This document shows, piece after piece, positions 1-10,900 of a stretch of 64,000 nucleotides of DNA. Source of the stretch: Sceloporus undulatus (lineage: Eukaryota > Chordata > Lepidosauria > Squamata > Phrynosomatidae); contig NC_056524.1 in assembly GCF_019175285.1 (NCBI RefSeq), positions 101,446,645-101,510,644 on the forward strand, written 5' to 3'. The position numbers and the translations under genes were made by a program. Below the pieces are notes generated by a model. That model saw only the letters and a list, made by a program, of their open reading frames with translations, did not search any database and was not told the origin of the DNA. How positions within the stretch are numbered: position 1 is the stretch's first letter; the number at the start of each line of letters is the position of its first letter.

Positions 1-780
1 AGAGAAAGAAACTTACCCAATGTCATCTAGTGGGGTTCATGGCAAACTGGGAATTGAATCCTGATATCCAAAGTCATAGTCCAATGCTCAAAGCACTATG
101 TTTTAATACGTACTTAAATTTGATATAATTTGTTTCAGTTTTATTGATTAAATGGTTTTCAATTAGTTTTACTGCCCTGTGAACATTTGCTAGCAGAGTG
201 ATATATAAATTTAATAACTAACTCAATAAAATAACCCTGAGAAGCATGAGAAGTAACAGCTCTCACACCGAAGCATGGGAAATGATAATTCTCACATATT
301 CTAGCAAGATATGACACAAGATGCATGTAGCAGATTCCCAGATAGGTAAGGTTTTTTTTCTAAAAAGAATTCTGAGCAATGCAGTCCAAAAAAATAATAT
401 TTCCCAGCTCTGTTTCCTGTTTCTGTAAACCATCCCTATTGCTGGTTTCCACAGTGCTAAGGAAGGAGGGAAGACCTTCCAAATTCTCACTCCATTGCAC
501 CATCATGAGTGAGATGTGATGGGATAACAGGTTAGTGTTCAGGGTCTTAACGGTGGTGAGGAAGCAGTTGGACCCACGTGTGATGTATGATGTGATCTAA
601 ATTCAAAATGTTGAAATTTTTAAAAAATCAAATGACATTCTTCTAGTTATCATTTTACCATTGAACCTCCACATTCATGGGGGGTTAGGGGTTCAGGGCC
701 TCCATCAAAGTGGAAACCCCACAAATATTTCTACCCACTCACAACAACTCAGTCTGTATTCCTGTCTCTATGGGGTAAGG
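1..780. other. NPAS2 intron, left edge
   Basis: AT-rich intronic sequence with no exon I can support. About 1-80 resembles a degraded SINE head or tail, and 665-720 a worn TA-type MITE fragment. Neither is firm. Confidence 0.5.
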
Positions 781-905
781 TGAGACAACAGAGCGTTCTG
801 ACAGGAAAGGCTAAATATCTTACAAAACGACAACTACCAGAATTCTATAGCATTGAGTCATGACAGTTAAAGTAGTGTCTAACTGCTTTATTTCTGCAGT
901 GTGGC
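781..905. mobile_element. Right half of an ACTGCAGAAATAATCC-type MITE
   Basis: Contains GGCTAAATATCTTACAAAAC, an ACTACCAGAATTCTATAGCA-like segment and the terminal TTATTTCTGCAGTGTGGCA. It matches the right arm of the palindromic elements at 2949, 36921 and 38187. A SINE directly follows. Confidence 0.7.
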
Positions 906-1087
906 ATTAGCCATCACAGGGTTTTCTTGGCAATTTTCTTCAGAGAAGGTTTGCCATTGCCATCCTCTGAGGCTAAGAGCATGTGATTTGCTCAAATTCA
1001 CCCAGTGGGTTTCATGGCTGAGTGGGGATTCGAACCCTGATCTCCAGTGTCATTGTCGAACACTCAAACCACTACACAACACTGGCT
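906..1087 (-). mobile_element. tRNA-derived SINE (Sauria-like), minus orientation
   Basis: On the minus strand it reads a tRNA-like head (GCCAGTGTTGTGTAGTGGTT, later GGGTTCGAATCCCC, a B-box-like motif) and a body ending in CAAGAAAACCCTGTGATGG. Sauria SINEs carry a BovB-like 3' end; the family name is inference from this architecture. Confidence 0.75.
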
Positions 1088-1754
1088 TAAGATGCAGGGA
1101 TACTTGGTATTATTTTATGTATTTATAACTTGCTAAACTTTTTTTTGTATTCTTTACATTTTCTAGTCTATGCATGTCATCTGAGATTTTCTGCAGTAGG
1201 CCGCAAAACTAAAAAAAAAACTATTTAATTATTGATGGTATTGATGGTAAACTCATAAATAATCAAATCCATAAAAGTTAAATCTGCAAAAGTTGAGGTT
1301 CTATTGTATTTCAGAGGTGCAAAGAGTAACATGATTTGATAAACCTGATTCCAAATCAAACCAAGGGTTCTGAGAATTTTTAACCTAGAGAAAATGGGTT
1401 TCATCATTTGTCAGTGAGATAGTCCTTTCATTCCCCCCCCCCCAAAAAAAAAACAGATGACTGCTCTAAGAGGATAATCTAAAAGGTGAAATGCATCTTG
1501 GGTTTATGCATTCTTATGATTAATTTATAATAAAGAAAACAAAGGAAAATCTTTACACTTTAAGAACTAAAATTCTAGCGAAGATGCCTAACAAATGGGA
1601 AAGGTTCCTTGGTGCCCTAAGGGAGTGAGGGGAAAGTACAGTAGAGTGTACCAATTTCTGTTATTTTGCACACAAGTAATCTAGGACAGTTTATATAATA
1701 ACAGTTACTATACTTAGCAGTAAAAGAACATAGCTCTTTATTTTCTTGTTTAAG

Positions 1755-1901
1755 CTCTGTGCTCAGTTTAGCATGTTCCAAACCATCAAGGACCAACTTG
1801 AGCAGCGGACTCGACTACTGCAAGCCAATATTCAGTGGCAGCAGGAAGAGCTGCAGAAAATCCAGGAACAGCTCTGCATGGTACAGGATTCCGACATGCA
1901 G
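1755..1901 (+). CDS. NPAS2: NPAS2 exon: coiled-coil segment equivalent to CLOCK exon 19
   Basis: 147 nt, phase 0 at both ends, 49 residues beginning [14 protein letters not shown]. The acceptor is the AG at 1753-1754 after a pyrimidine-rich tract; a second AG at 1765-1766 could be used instead and would drop four residues. The donor is GTTAGC. The residues form a Q/E-rich coiled coil homologous to the segment deleted in the mouse Clock-delta-19 allele. Confidence 0.93.
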
Positions 1902-4900
1902 GTTAGCAGGAGAATACCCCAAAGCATGTCTTTTCAGATGAATTTGTTCTGATCCAGTGAGCAGCAGTCCTAGAGCAGAAACAGATTTCTATACACAGAA
2001 CACCTTAATGCACAAGGGGCTGCTAGATTGAGGATGGGGGTCCCATTATGCATCAGCCTTGCATACATATTTGTCCCTTCTAGAGTACATATTGAGGGGT
2101 AGTTGTTATGTTAGTTATGCTGCTAAATACAACAAAATCCAAAACATACAAGAATGATACCTTTCTTGGCCAACCAACATGAACAAAATACATAATGCAA
2201 GTTTTCAGAGCTCCACTAGCTTTTTCATCAGACAAAAGATGTTAACAAATCATATAGGAGAAGAAAATGGATGATGTTAGAGTACAGGCCTATATTTTGT
2301 ATCAGATGTTGTTTCTGGTGTAGTATATTTGATTTAGGCTGGTCTCAATGCTGGCAGCAATATACAAAATGTTGACCTGTGACTCTACCATTGTCACTTC
2401 TCCTGTATGATTATTTAATCTTTTGTCTGATGGAGAAGCCAGTGGAGCTTCAAAAGCCTGAATTATGTATTTTGTGCATTTTGGTTGCCAAGAGAGGTAT
2501 TGGTGGATTTCTTTGTACAGTACTGTATTTTGTTCCTTCAAGAGGGAGACCTCATTGTAGGTATATCTTTCTGTAGTGAATGGATTAATCTGTTCTTACA
2601 GCTTTTTGGCTTCAGGCTGCCTCTGAAAAGAGTTGCTTTCATTTAATACAAATTTGAGACTAGCTCATAGCCCAGCCCTAAACTTTTCTGTTTTCCTTGT
2701 GATGCTTGATACTGTCCCATGTGGCCAACTTTGAGATTTGCCTTTGCAATTCTACCTCATGCCACTGCCCAGTCTTTAAATTGAGGAAGGACTGCACAAA
2801 AGATTTTAGTAGCCACCTATTTTTCTGGAATAGGAGAGACTTTTTGAAAGTGACAGTTCAATTTCACCGGTTGCGGGCTATAGTTGTGAAATCGTCATCA
2901 CAATTTTACCCCTATATCATTCTCAGCAAAAATGCCTACTCAAACTCAGGTCCAAAACACATTGCAGAAATAATCCAGTCTGAGACTGCTTTAACTGCCC
3001 TGGTTCAATGCTAGGGAATTCTGGGAACTGTAGTTTTGTGAGCCATTTACCCTTCTCTGTGAGAGAGCTCTGGTGCCACAGTGAACTACAATTCCCAGGA
3101 TTCCCTAGCCCTGAGCCAAGGCAATTAAAGCTGTCTCAAAGTGGATTGTTTCTGCAGTGTGTTTTGGTCCTCGGTTTTGCTTAGAGAACTTGAATGTAGG
3201 GACAGGGTAATATTTTCAGTAGAGAACCAACGGGAAATGAAGAGATGAGCAATACATACTCCACCAAGCTATATCCACATGCCTTTGGCTATTTCTGCTG
3301 TCTCCCACCAACCTGCTCCATTCCCAACTGCAGATTCCCCTGCCATTAGAATCCCAACAATTCTATTTGGAAACAAAATACATGAACCATTGCATGCTCT
3401 TCATCCCACCAGGATGGTGTTCTCATTGGGCTGTTGGGAGTGTAGTTCTGCTGCAAAATATGGCATATGTTCCCTTGGCTGCATGTTTCACAAGAGAAAT
3501 GCTGGGTTTGGCGCAGCAGTGATGACAATGGTATCTTGAAAAGCAGTAGCTCAGTAGTGGTGGTAGTGGTGTGAGCATGCAATCCGTGATTAGTTTCAGA
3601 GAAGTACTTATATACTCATATAGTATATAAGTCTAGAAATTTTAGTCCAAAAATTGACCCCAAAACCTTGAGTCGACTTATTCACAGGTCAATGTAAGTA
3701 CAGTACTTTAACTCTTATTTAAAAAGGAACCATTCCCTGGTGAAAGGCAAGAGTTTTATCTCTACTGGAAGTACTGACCCCCCTCTACTCTCTCATCCAT
3801 CCAGCTTTTAGTGGGAGCACAAACAGGCAAGAAAATTCATTAGAAATGAAATCTGCATTTTAAACTATTTTTTCCCTCTAAGCAACATACTGTCAGGATG
3901 TGTGTTGCATGATAAGATCTATCTAAGGCTATAAATAAATCTCTTGCATATTACCTATTATGCTGCCTCTCTGCCCAATGGAGCATTTGTTGTTATTAAT
4001 AGATTTTAATAGACTATACAGTATTTTAAATTGTGACAAGTTTAATTCCTTTTAAAGGGAGAGAACAAGATATATTATTATGTAGTGTTTATTATGTATT
4101 GTGTTGGTTTAGTTTTAATCTGTAAACGGGTTTGATTGCTATTATAGTAGAAAGACAGGATATAAATAAAAGTTTTGTTATTTTATTGTATTATTATTAA
4201 GGCTTTTTCTTTGTTTTGCTCTTAAAGTCTATGCACAGAGTTTTTATGCCCTATTTCAGCATGAATGAAAAAAGATAATCTGGCTCTCCCCTCCCCCCCA
4301 AGGTCTGAAGATTCTCCAGAATACCCCAACACTCTCTGGGGGTTGTTGAGGGCATTTCCTCCAGGGTCAAATAACATTTTATCCCCCCCCCCCATGCCCT
4401 CTAAAGTGTGTTAAGTGGATTTTCTCAATGTTTGGGCTCCTTTCTAGAACCAGTTTAGGTCCTGAAGAAGCCTTTTTTGAAACAAGATGTGATTTCTACT
4501 CTCTTCCTATTGTTAAAATAAGGGACCTCTCCTAGGTCTAAAATGGCCCAGAAATGCCAAAAAAAATTATGAAAATGCCCCCCTTTTCTCCCTAGAGGAA
4601 GTTGGGAAAGAAAAACCCCACTCTGATTATTCTGATGTTCATTATCATTACTATTATTACTATTACTATTTTGCAAATGTGGATATCATGTGGACCCTTT
4701 CACAGTTGCCCTCCCCTGATCTAGAACCATCTTAATAATACATCACTGACAAAATTTAAAATGTCTCCTTTTAATACAATGTTGCATTTTAATACAATAC
4801 AATTTATTGTATTTTAATTTATTTTGATTTTAATGTAATGGTAGTTAATACAGTTGTCATTTTAATACAATGTTTTTACCTGATGTCAGGAAGATGATAT

Positions 4901-7900
4901 TTATGCCAAGTGAGCTTTCTTGGAAAGAGTGCCACCCAAAAAGAGCCCACTCTCTTGCTGACATCTATCTTATCTCTGATGGACAAGGCGCATAGAATGT
5001 GGCAACCTTTGATAATCTGAAAGTGCCCATTAAAGTAGGATGGATGTAGAATTAAGGGGTGGTCGATTATCTGGTCCATCTTTTTAAAGTCTTTTAAAGG
5101 CAAGCACACACATTTTGAATTCAGGTTGGAAGTGAACTGGAAGCAATAAGCATGTTCTATACTCTCACATATTGTATTTGTTTGTGACTTGCTACTGACA
5201 TGCCCACACTACCTCAGATTATTGTTCTGTTACTGTGAATTAATTTCTTGTCTCTTCATCAGTTTGTTAAAGGAGAACACTCATTCTCTTTATATTATCA
5301 CATTGTCCTTTTTCATCTAAAACTAAATAGCTTTAAGGCTTGAGTTCCATTACGATAAGACATTCACAGATAACAATATTCATAAAACAGCAATATACAG
5401 ATCAGTTTATTTTCTGAAAGAAATGTCTCATAACTATAAGTCTGGCTTGCTGTCTTTCCTTGTGATACCTTTTAAAAATAATTGCTGTTGGTGATAAAGA
5501 GTTTCCTGTTTGATCACCACAGATGGTTCAAAATGCCTGTTTTCTAAAGGGCACATATAGAAAAGCTTTTTCTCATATCTTTTTAAATATGATGCTGTCT
5601 GTTTCTAGATCTGAGGGCTGTTGAGCTTTCATGTTTTTTACTTTTTCCCCTGAGAATACTAACAAGGCTGGCAATTAGAAGAGATTAGTAATGTGCCTCT
5701 CAGTGCTTGACACACTGCAAAAATAGTCCTAAGATTTGTGCTGACACATATTTGTACTTCTCCTTTACTTTTACTGGTTATCTACTTAAAATTTCTTGCA
5801 ATCTGAGATCTTGGAGAAGTTCCTGTTTAGGACTGAAACTCCCAGAATACATCAGAAACAGAAAATCAAAGTTCTGCTTACAGCAATGAGAAGGAAGCCT
5901 TTTTCGTACATTGGGATTTCATTTCTTATTTATGGCAGTGATTCCTAACCCGTGTGTTCCCAGATGCTGGATTACTACTTCCAGAATCCTTCAGCATTGG
6001 ATATATAGGCTACAGATTTTAGGAATAGGTTCAATATTTGAGAATCTACCATTTTTGGAGAATTGGTTTGATGGTCTACTGAAGTTTTGATTATAGTTTC
6101 CCCAAATATTTAGTATTTAATAGACAAGGTCATGTGGTACATTGGGCAACTATAGTCTTCCAGGTGTTGGTCTGCACCTTCCATAATCACTCACAATTAG
6201 CTATGAACTGGAATCCAATAACATCTTGGGGGGGGGGTACTCATTCCCCATTTTTATACATAGACATTTTAACTTAATCTCCCTCACCCATAAAATTATT
6301 TCCCACTGTGTATATTTAAGAGCATTAAATATACATAACAGATTGCATCTAAATCAAATCCCACTGATGTCAATGGGACTTAGGGAAACTTGTCCCATTG
6401 ATTTTTTAAAAACATATCTTCATTAATTATTTCCACAATCATATATTCTTATCTCACATATTGTAGTAATACATAATAATAATAGATACTAAATTTTCTT
6501 TGCTTTTCATAGGTCTGCTCTAAATAGGACTATTTCTAGACAAGGGATGTAAATCTTCATTTATTTCTTTATTGCATTCAGGAGCAAAGAATTTAAAAAG
6601 TTGCCCCCAATGATATTACAAGAGTTTTATGCACTTTTAATTTATTTTTCACATTTTGGCAATACTTGGTTTTAAAAACGTAGTTTCAACAAAAACATTG
6701 GGTTTTGTACAAAAATCAATTTATTTTATTTTTTTTACAGAGAAGCCAGCCACTGTTTCACACCCAGCCACTGGCCCTATACAGACAGGCCAAAATAAAG
6801 CTGCTTCAAGTCACTTTGGAGGTATGGTGTTTCAATGACACATGCATCCTAAGAGTCCAGAAGCCACACCAAAGCCATGCTCTGGTCCTAAGGACTGGAG
6901 TGCAGCTTTGGTGCAGCTTCCAGACTCTTAGGACGCATGCATCATTGAAACACCATACCTCCAAAGTGACTCGAAGCAGCTTTATTTTGGCCTGTCTGTA
7001 TCAGACCACTATTTTCTTTGCACAAATTTGGAGCTTTGCTCAAAAAACAGCATTTCTGCACAAATTATTTTTTTTCAAAAGCTCCCCCAAATGTGAATCT
7101 TCTTTTATTATTGGCATCCCTATTCATTGAGAGGCCATTTTTTCTGGCCATCCCCACTATGTGAAAATGGAACCAACTAGATCAATTTGCAATCTTTTTG
7201 GTTGAGCAATGTAATTTTGTGGTTTAGACTAAGTTTCCTGTTAAATCAAGGTTTTTAATGTGTGAAACGGTGTCTTGTTTCAGAAGAGACTTGCATTGCC
7301 CAGTGGTGGGATTATCCAAAAGGTTGGAAACACTGATGAGAAGACTTCTGGGTCCTAACAGAGTGGCCTGAGAGGTCAGATATGGTCTTCAGTTTATATG
7401 ATTCCCATCTCTGATCTAGACACTACAGTGGATCCTTGTTATACGCTGGGGTTTGGTTCCAAGATCCCCCGTGTATAACAAAATCCGTGTATGCTCAAGT
7501 CCCATTAAGTATAATGACATAGCAAAATGGTGTCCCTAATAAAAAATGGAAAATCAAGGTAAATTTATACTTTTTTGGAACATTTTCAAACTGTGTATGC
7601 TTAAATCCGTGTATAAAAAAATCAGTGTATAAGAAGGGCCGACTGTATAACTATATAATACACAATGAAACATGACTGATTGAGTACAGGCAATTTGTGG
7701 CAGTGCATTTAGATATTGAAAAACATGTTATTCTGGTTTTCATAATAGCCCTGTGCTTGGTTTTAGGAATGTTGTATGAATGTTCTTTCCTGGTGGAAAA
7801 GACATAGGCTTGTTCTTGCAAATATACACCTTGGACCTTAAAAAGGGGGTATGAAGGTGGGGAAGGGTAGGATTTGAAGCAGGAAAATGATTACATGGGA

Positions 7901-10900
7901 GGGATTTCGTGCAAAAACTTGATTTAAAGTAAAAAAAAAAAACATAAAAGCGGGTTGTTTTTCACACGACGTTTGGGGTTTACCTGAACAGAAATTAGGA
8001 GTAGTTTTTCAGACGACGTTTGTGCCAGTGAGAAATAACGCAACATTAATCGGAACTCAAAATCAATAAAACCTGTTACTTTTTACTTTCAGGACCTTAC
8101 CGAAAGTAAAAAGGAGTGTGCTTTGTCGACTTGGCATTTGGATTAATGTCGTGTTATTTCTTATTGACGCCGCATCTGACAAATAACCTGCAAAAACGGA
8201 TTTTAAATTTGCCTCCATGTGAGAAAGTCCTATGTCAGAGAAAGATATAATGACATCTACCCACAATTTCTCTCATCTAAGTGCCCCCCACAGCTGCTTT
8301 CCCACAAACAAAATAACGTGTGTTTATCTTGTTCTCCGGTTGTTGTGATAATAACAAGTACTGTATATATAAAAGGTTTATGAATGAAGAGGCTGGAGAA
8401 TGGATGTTATTCCTAAACAGCTGATTTCTAATCACTGCTAGCAGTACTTCCATTGTTGATTTAAGAGTGTATTTTTACATGTTGCATTTGACACTCAGAC
8501 AACAACTGAACTATTCCTCACCACATTTTCTCAAAATTCAAAGAGCAAAAGGTTTCTCATGATTCCAAAGATTGCACTTAGAAATGGAGCAATGGAAGGT
8601 TGAAACATTCTTCGGGAAATACTCTTTTTACTAGTCCCAGATATGTGTTCAATGGTTGTGTGTGGCAAGCCCTATATAACTTAGGTGCATGAGTGTGTTC
8701 TGTGCCTTCAAGTTGTTTTTGACTTATGGCAACCTTAAGGTGAAGCTACCACAGGATTTTACTGGCAAGTTTCTTCAGAGGGGGTTTGCCACTGCCACCT
8801 TCTGAGGCTGAGAGAGTGTGACTTGATCAAGGCAAGTTCACCCACTGGGTTTTCATGACCCAGTGGGGATTTGAACACTGCTCTCCAGAACATAGGAGAT
8901 TATCATATGGGAAGAACACGTCCTTCTCCAGTGCTTAAATCGTGTTAATTGTATGTTACTACCGAATGACTGGTCCATTACTGTTTACAGACAATAGAAG
9001 AATGGGATAAGTGCACGAGGGTGTGATAATCTTCCCCCCGATCATGTGATTAATGCAATTTAAGCATGGGAGAAGGATGCTTTCCTCTCCCTATAATCTA
9101 CAGTGTCTGACACTCAAACCACAACCCAATGCTGGTTCTCTCCAACTTTGGTGCAGAGTATCTGAAAGACTATATTTCCCCATACAAGCCTGCTCAGGTT
9201 TGAGATCTTTAGGGAAGGCCAGTCTCATTGGCACTTTTAGCAGGGACGTGAAAGAGGGCTTTCACAGTGGCAGCTCTCAGATTTTGGGAACAGCCATTAG
9301 GCAGCCTCCCTTCCTGTTGTCCTTCTACCTGCAGGCACAAAGACTTTTTCATTCAGGCAGGTTTTTGCCTGGTGGCTGAAAAAGCAACTTTTAATATACG
9401 GATGCTGTGCTTTTCTTCATTTCATTCTTTGTGCCATTCTTTTAATTTAGTTGTATTTAACATTATAGTTTGTTTTAGTTTTCATAATACAATTTTTGTG
9501 TTTTTATATGTATCTATTAAAGGAGTAAGTACAACAGGAGGGTTTCACAAACAGCTCAAAAAATACAAGAGAGAAACTTGAGCTAGAAGGTACTAGTTGG
9601 AAGAATATAAGAAAAGATAAATAAATACTTTCTATACAAATTTATAATAAAATTCCTGTGCTCTTCTAGTACAGGGATGGAAGTATGCAGCCTGTAGGTT
9701 GTGTCCAATTCCTGAGAGCCATAGTCGCGAACCTATGGCATGCATGCCAGAGGTGCCTGTTCATCCTGTTCCTGGCTGAACAGGCAAATGCCTGTTCTTC
9801 CTGTTCCTGGCTGAACAGGCAAATGCCTGTTCTTCCTATTCCCCCCCCCCCCCACTGGAGAGGTCCCACCCCAGATGTCCCACCTCCAGAATGCAGAAGT
9901 CCTGCCCCACCCCAGTGATGCCCCCCCGGAAGTCCTGCCCCCCCTAGCACCAGGTGACACCTGGTGTGGGCACTTGGTCTCTAAAAGGTTCTCCAACACT
10001 GCCTTAGGGCTTCTAGTGTGGTCCCACATTATTTCACATCCCCCATAATTATTTTTAAAAATGGGTGGGAAGCCAATCACACCTTCTAGAGACAATGGGA
10101 TGCTNNNNNNNNNNNNNNNNNNNNNNNNNNNNNNNNNNNNNNNNNNNNNNNNNNNNNNNNNNNNNNNNNNNNNNNNNNNNNNNNNNNNNNNNNNNNNNNN
10201 NNNNCCCCCCGGAAGTCCTGCCCCCCCCTAGCACCAGGTGACACCTGGTGTGGGCACTTGGTCTCTAAAAGGTTCACCAACACTGCCTTAGGGCTTCTAG
10301 TGTGGTCCCACATTATTTCACATCCCCCATAATTATTTTTTAAAATGGGTGGGAAGCCAATCACACCTTCTAGAGACAATGGGATGCTATTTTGCAATAG
10401 CTACTGCTGTTTTTCAAAGGCATCTACTGGATTTAAAATGGATTAGGGTGGGTGGGGAATTCATGAAACCTCCCCCCAGCCTTTTAAATTTGTGTGTTTG
10501 TGTATATGTATGAACTCTCATATGTCACCAAGCCACCCATTGCATGAGAGATATAGATACAGATTGTTAGCAGGCAGGGAGAGGTGTGTGCAGTCCTCAG
10601 ACCTCCACAAGTTACCTACCCCTCTTCTGGCTTCAAATCCATAAATATTTTCTGCAGCTAACTCCTGGAGCAAGTTAGTCCTCTGACTATCCCTACTTAT
10701 AAATTTTATTCATTAAATAACAACTTGGAATCGAAATGATATTTCTTGCCTCAATTTGCCTTAGCAGGAGATGAAGTATGTTTTGTTTTTGTTTTTTAAA
10801 TTTCCTTCCAGATGTTTTTACAGCAGTCAGCAGCATCAATTAATATTACCAACCCACAACAGTCAGAACCTCAGAGGAAGCCAGTGGTTGATCCACTTCA

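Larger units (their letters stand above)
1902..10811 (+). other. Large NPAS2 intron, mostly repeats
   Basis: About 8.9 kb without a supported exon. It holds the repeats listed at 2120, 2949, 3600 (a worn ACTTATATACT...AAGTCGA-type DNA element), 4060, 6773, 7426, 7915 and 8696 plus the assembly gap. The stretches 4200-6770 and 9140-9750 show nothing I can name apart from homopolymers and short palindromes. Confidence 0.7.

Noticed and set aside
6705-7130. 141-codon ORF
   Set aside because: It is the translation of a palindromic MITE and its flanks; not a gene.
9754-9840. CRISPR-like repeat array
   Set aside because: Only 2.5 direct copies with no spacers, in a vertebrate intron.
9666-10397. 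Gly/Pro-rich ORFs around the gap
   Set aside because: They are produced by C runs, the 35-bp tandem repeat and the duplicated gap flanks.
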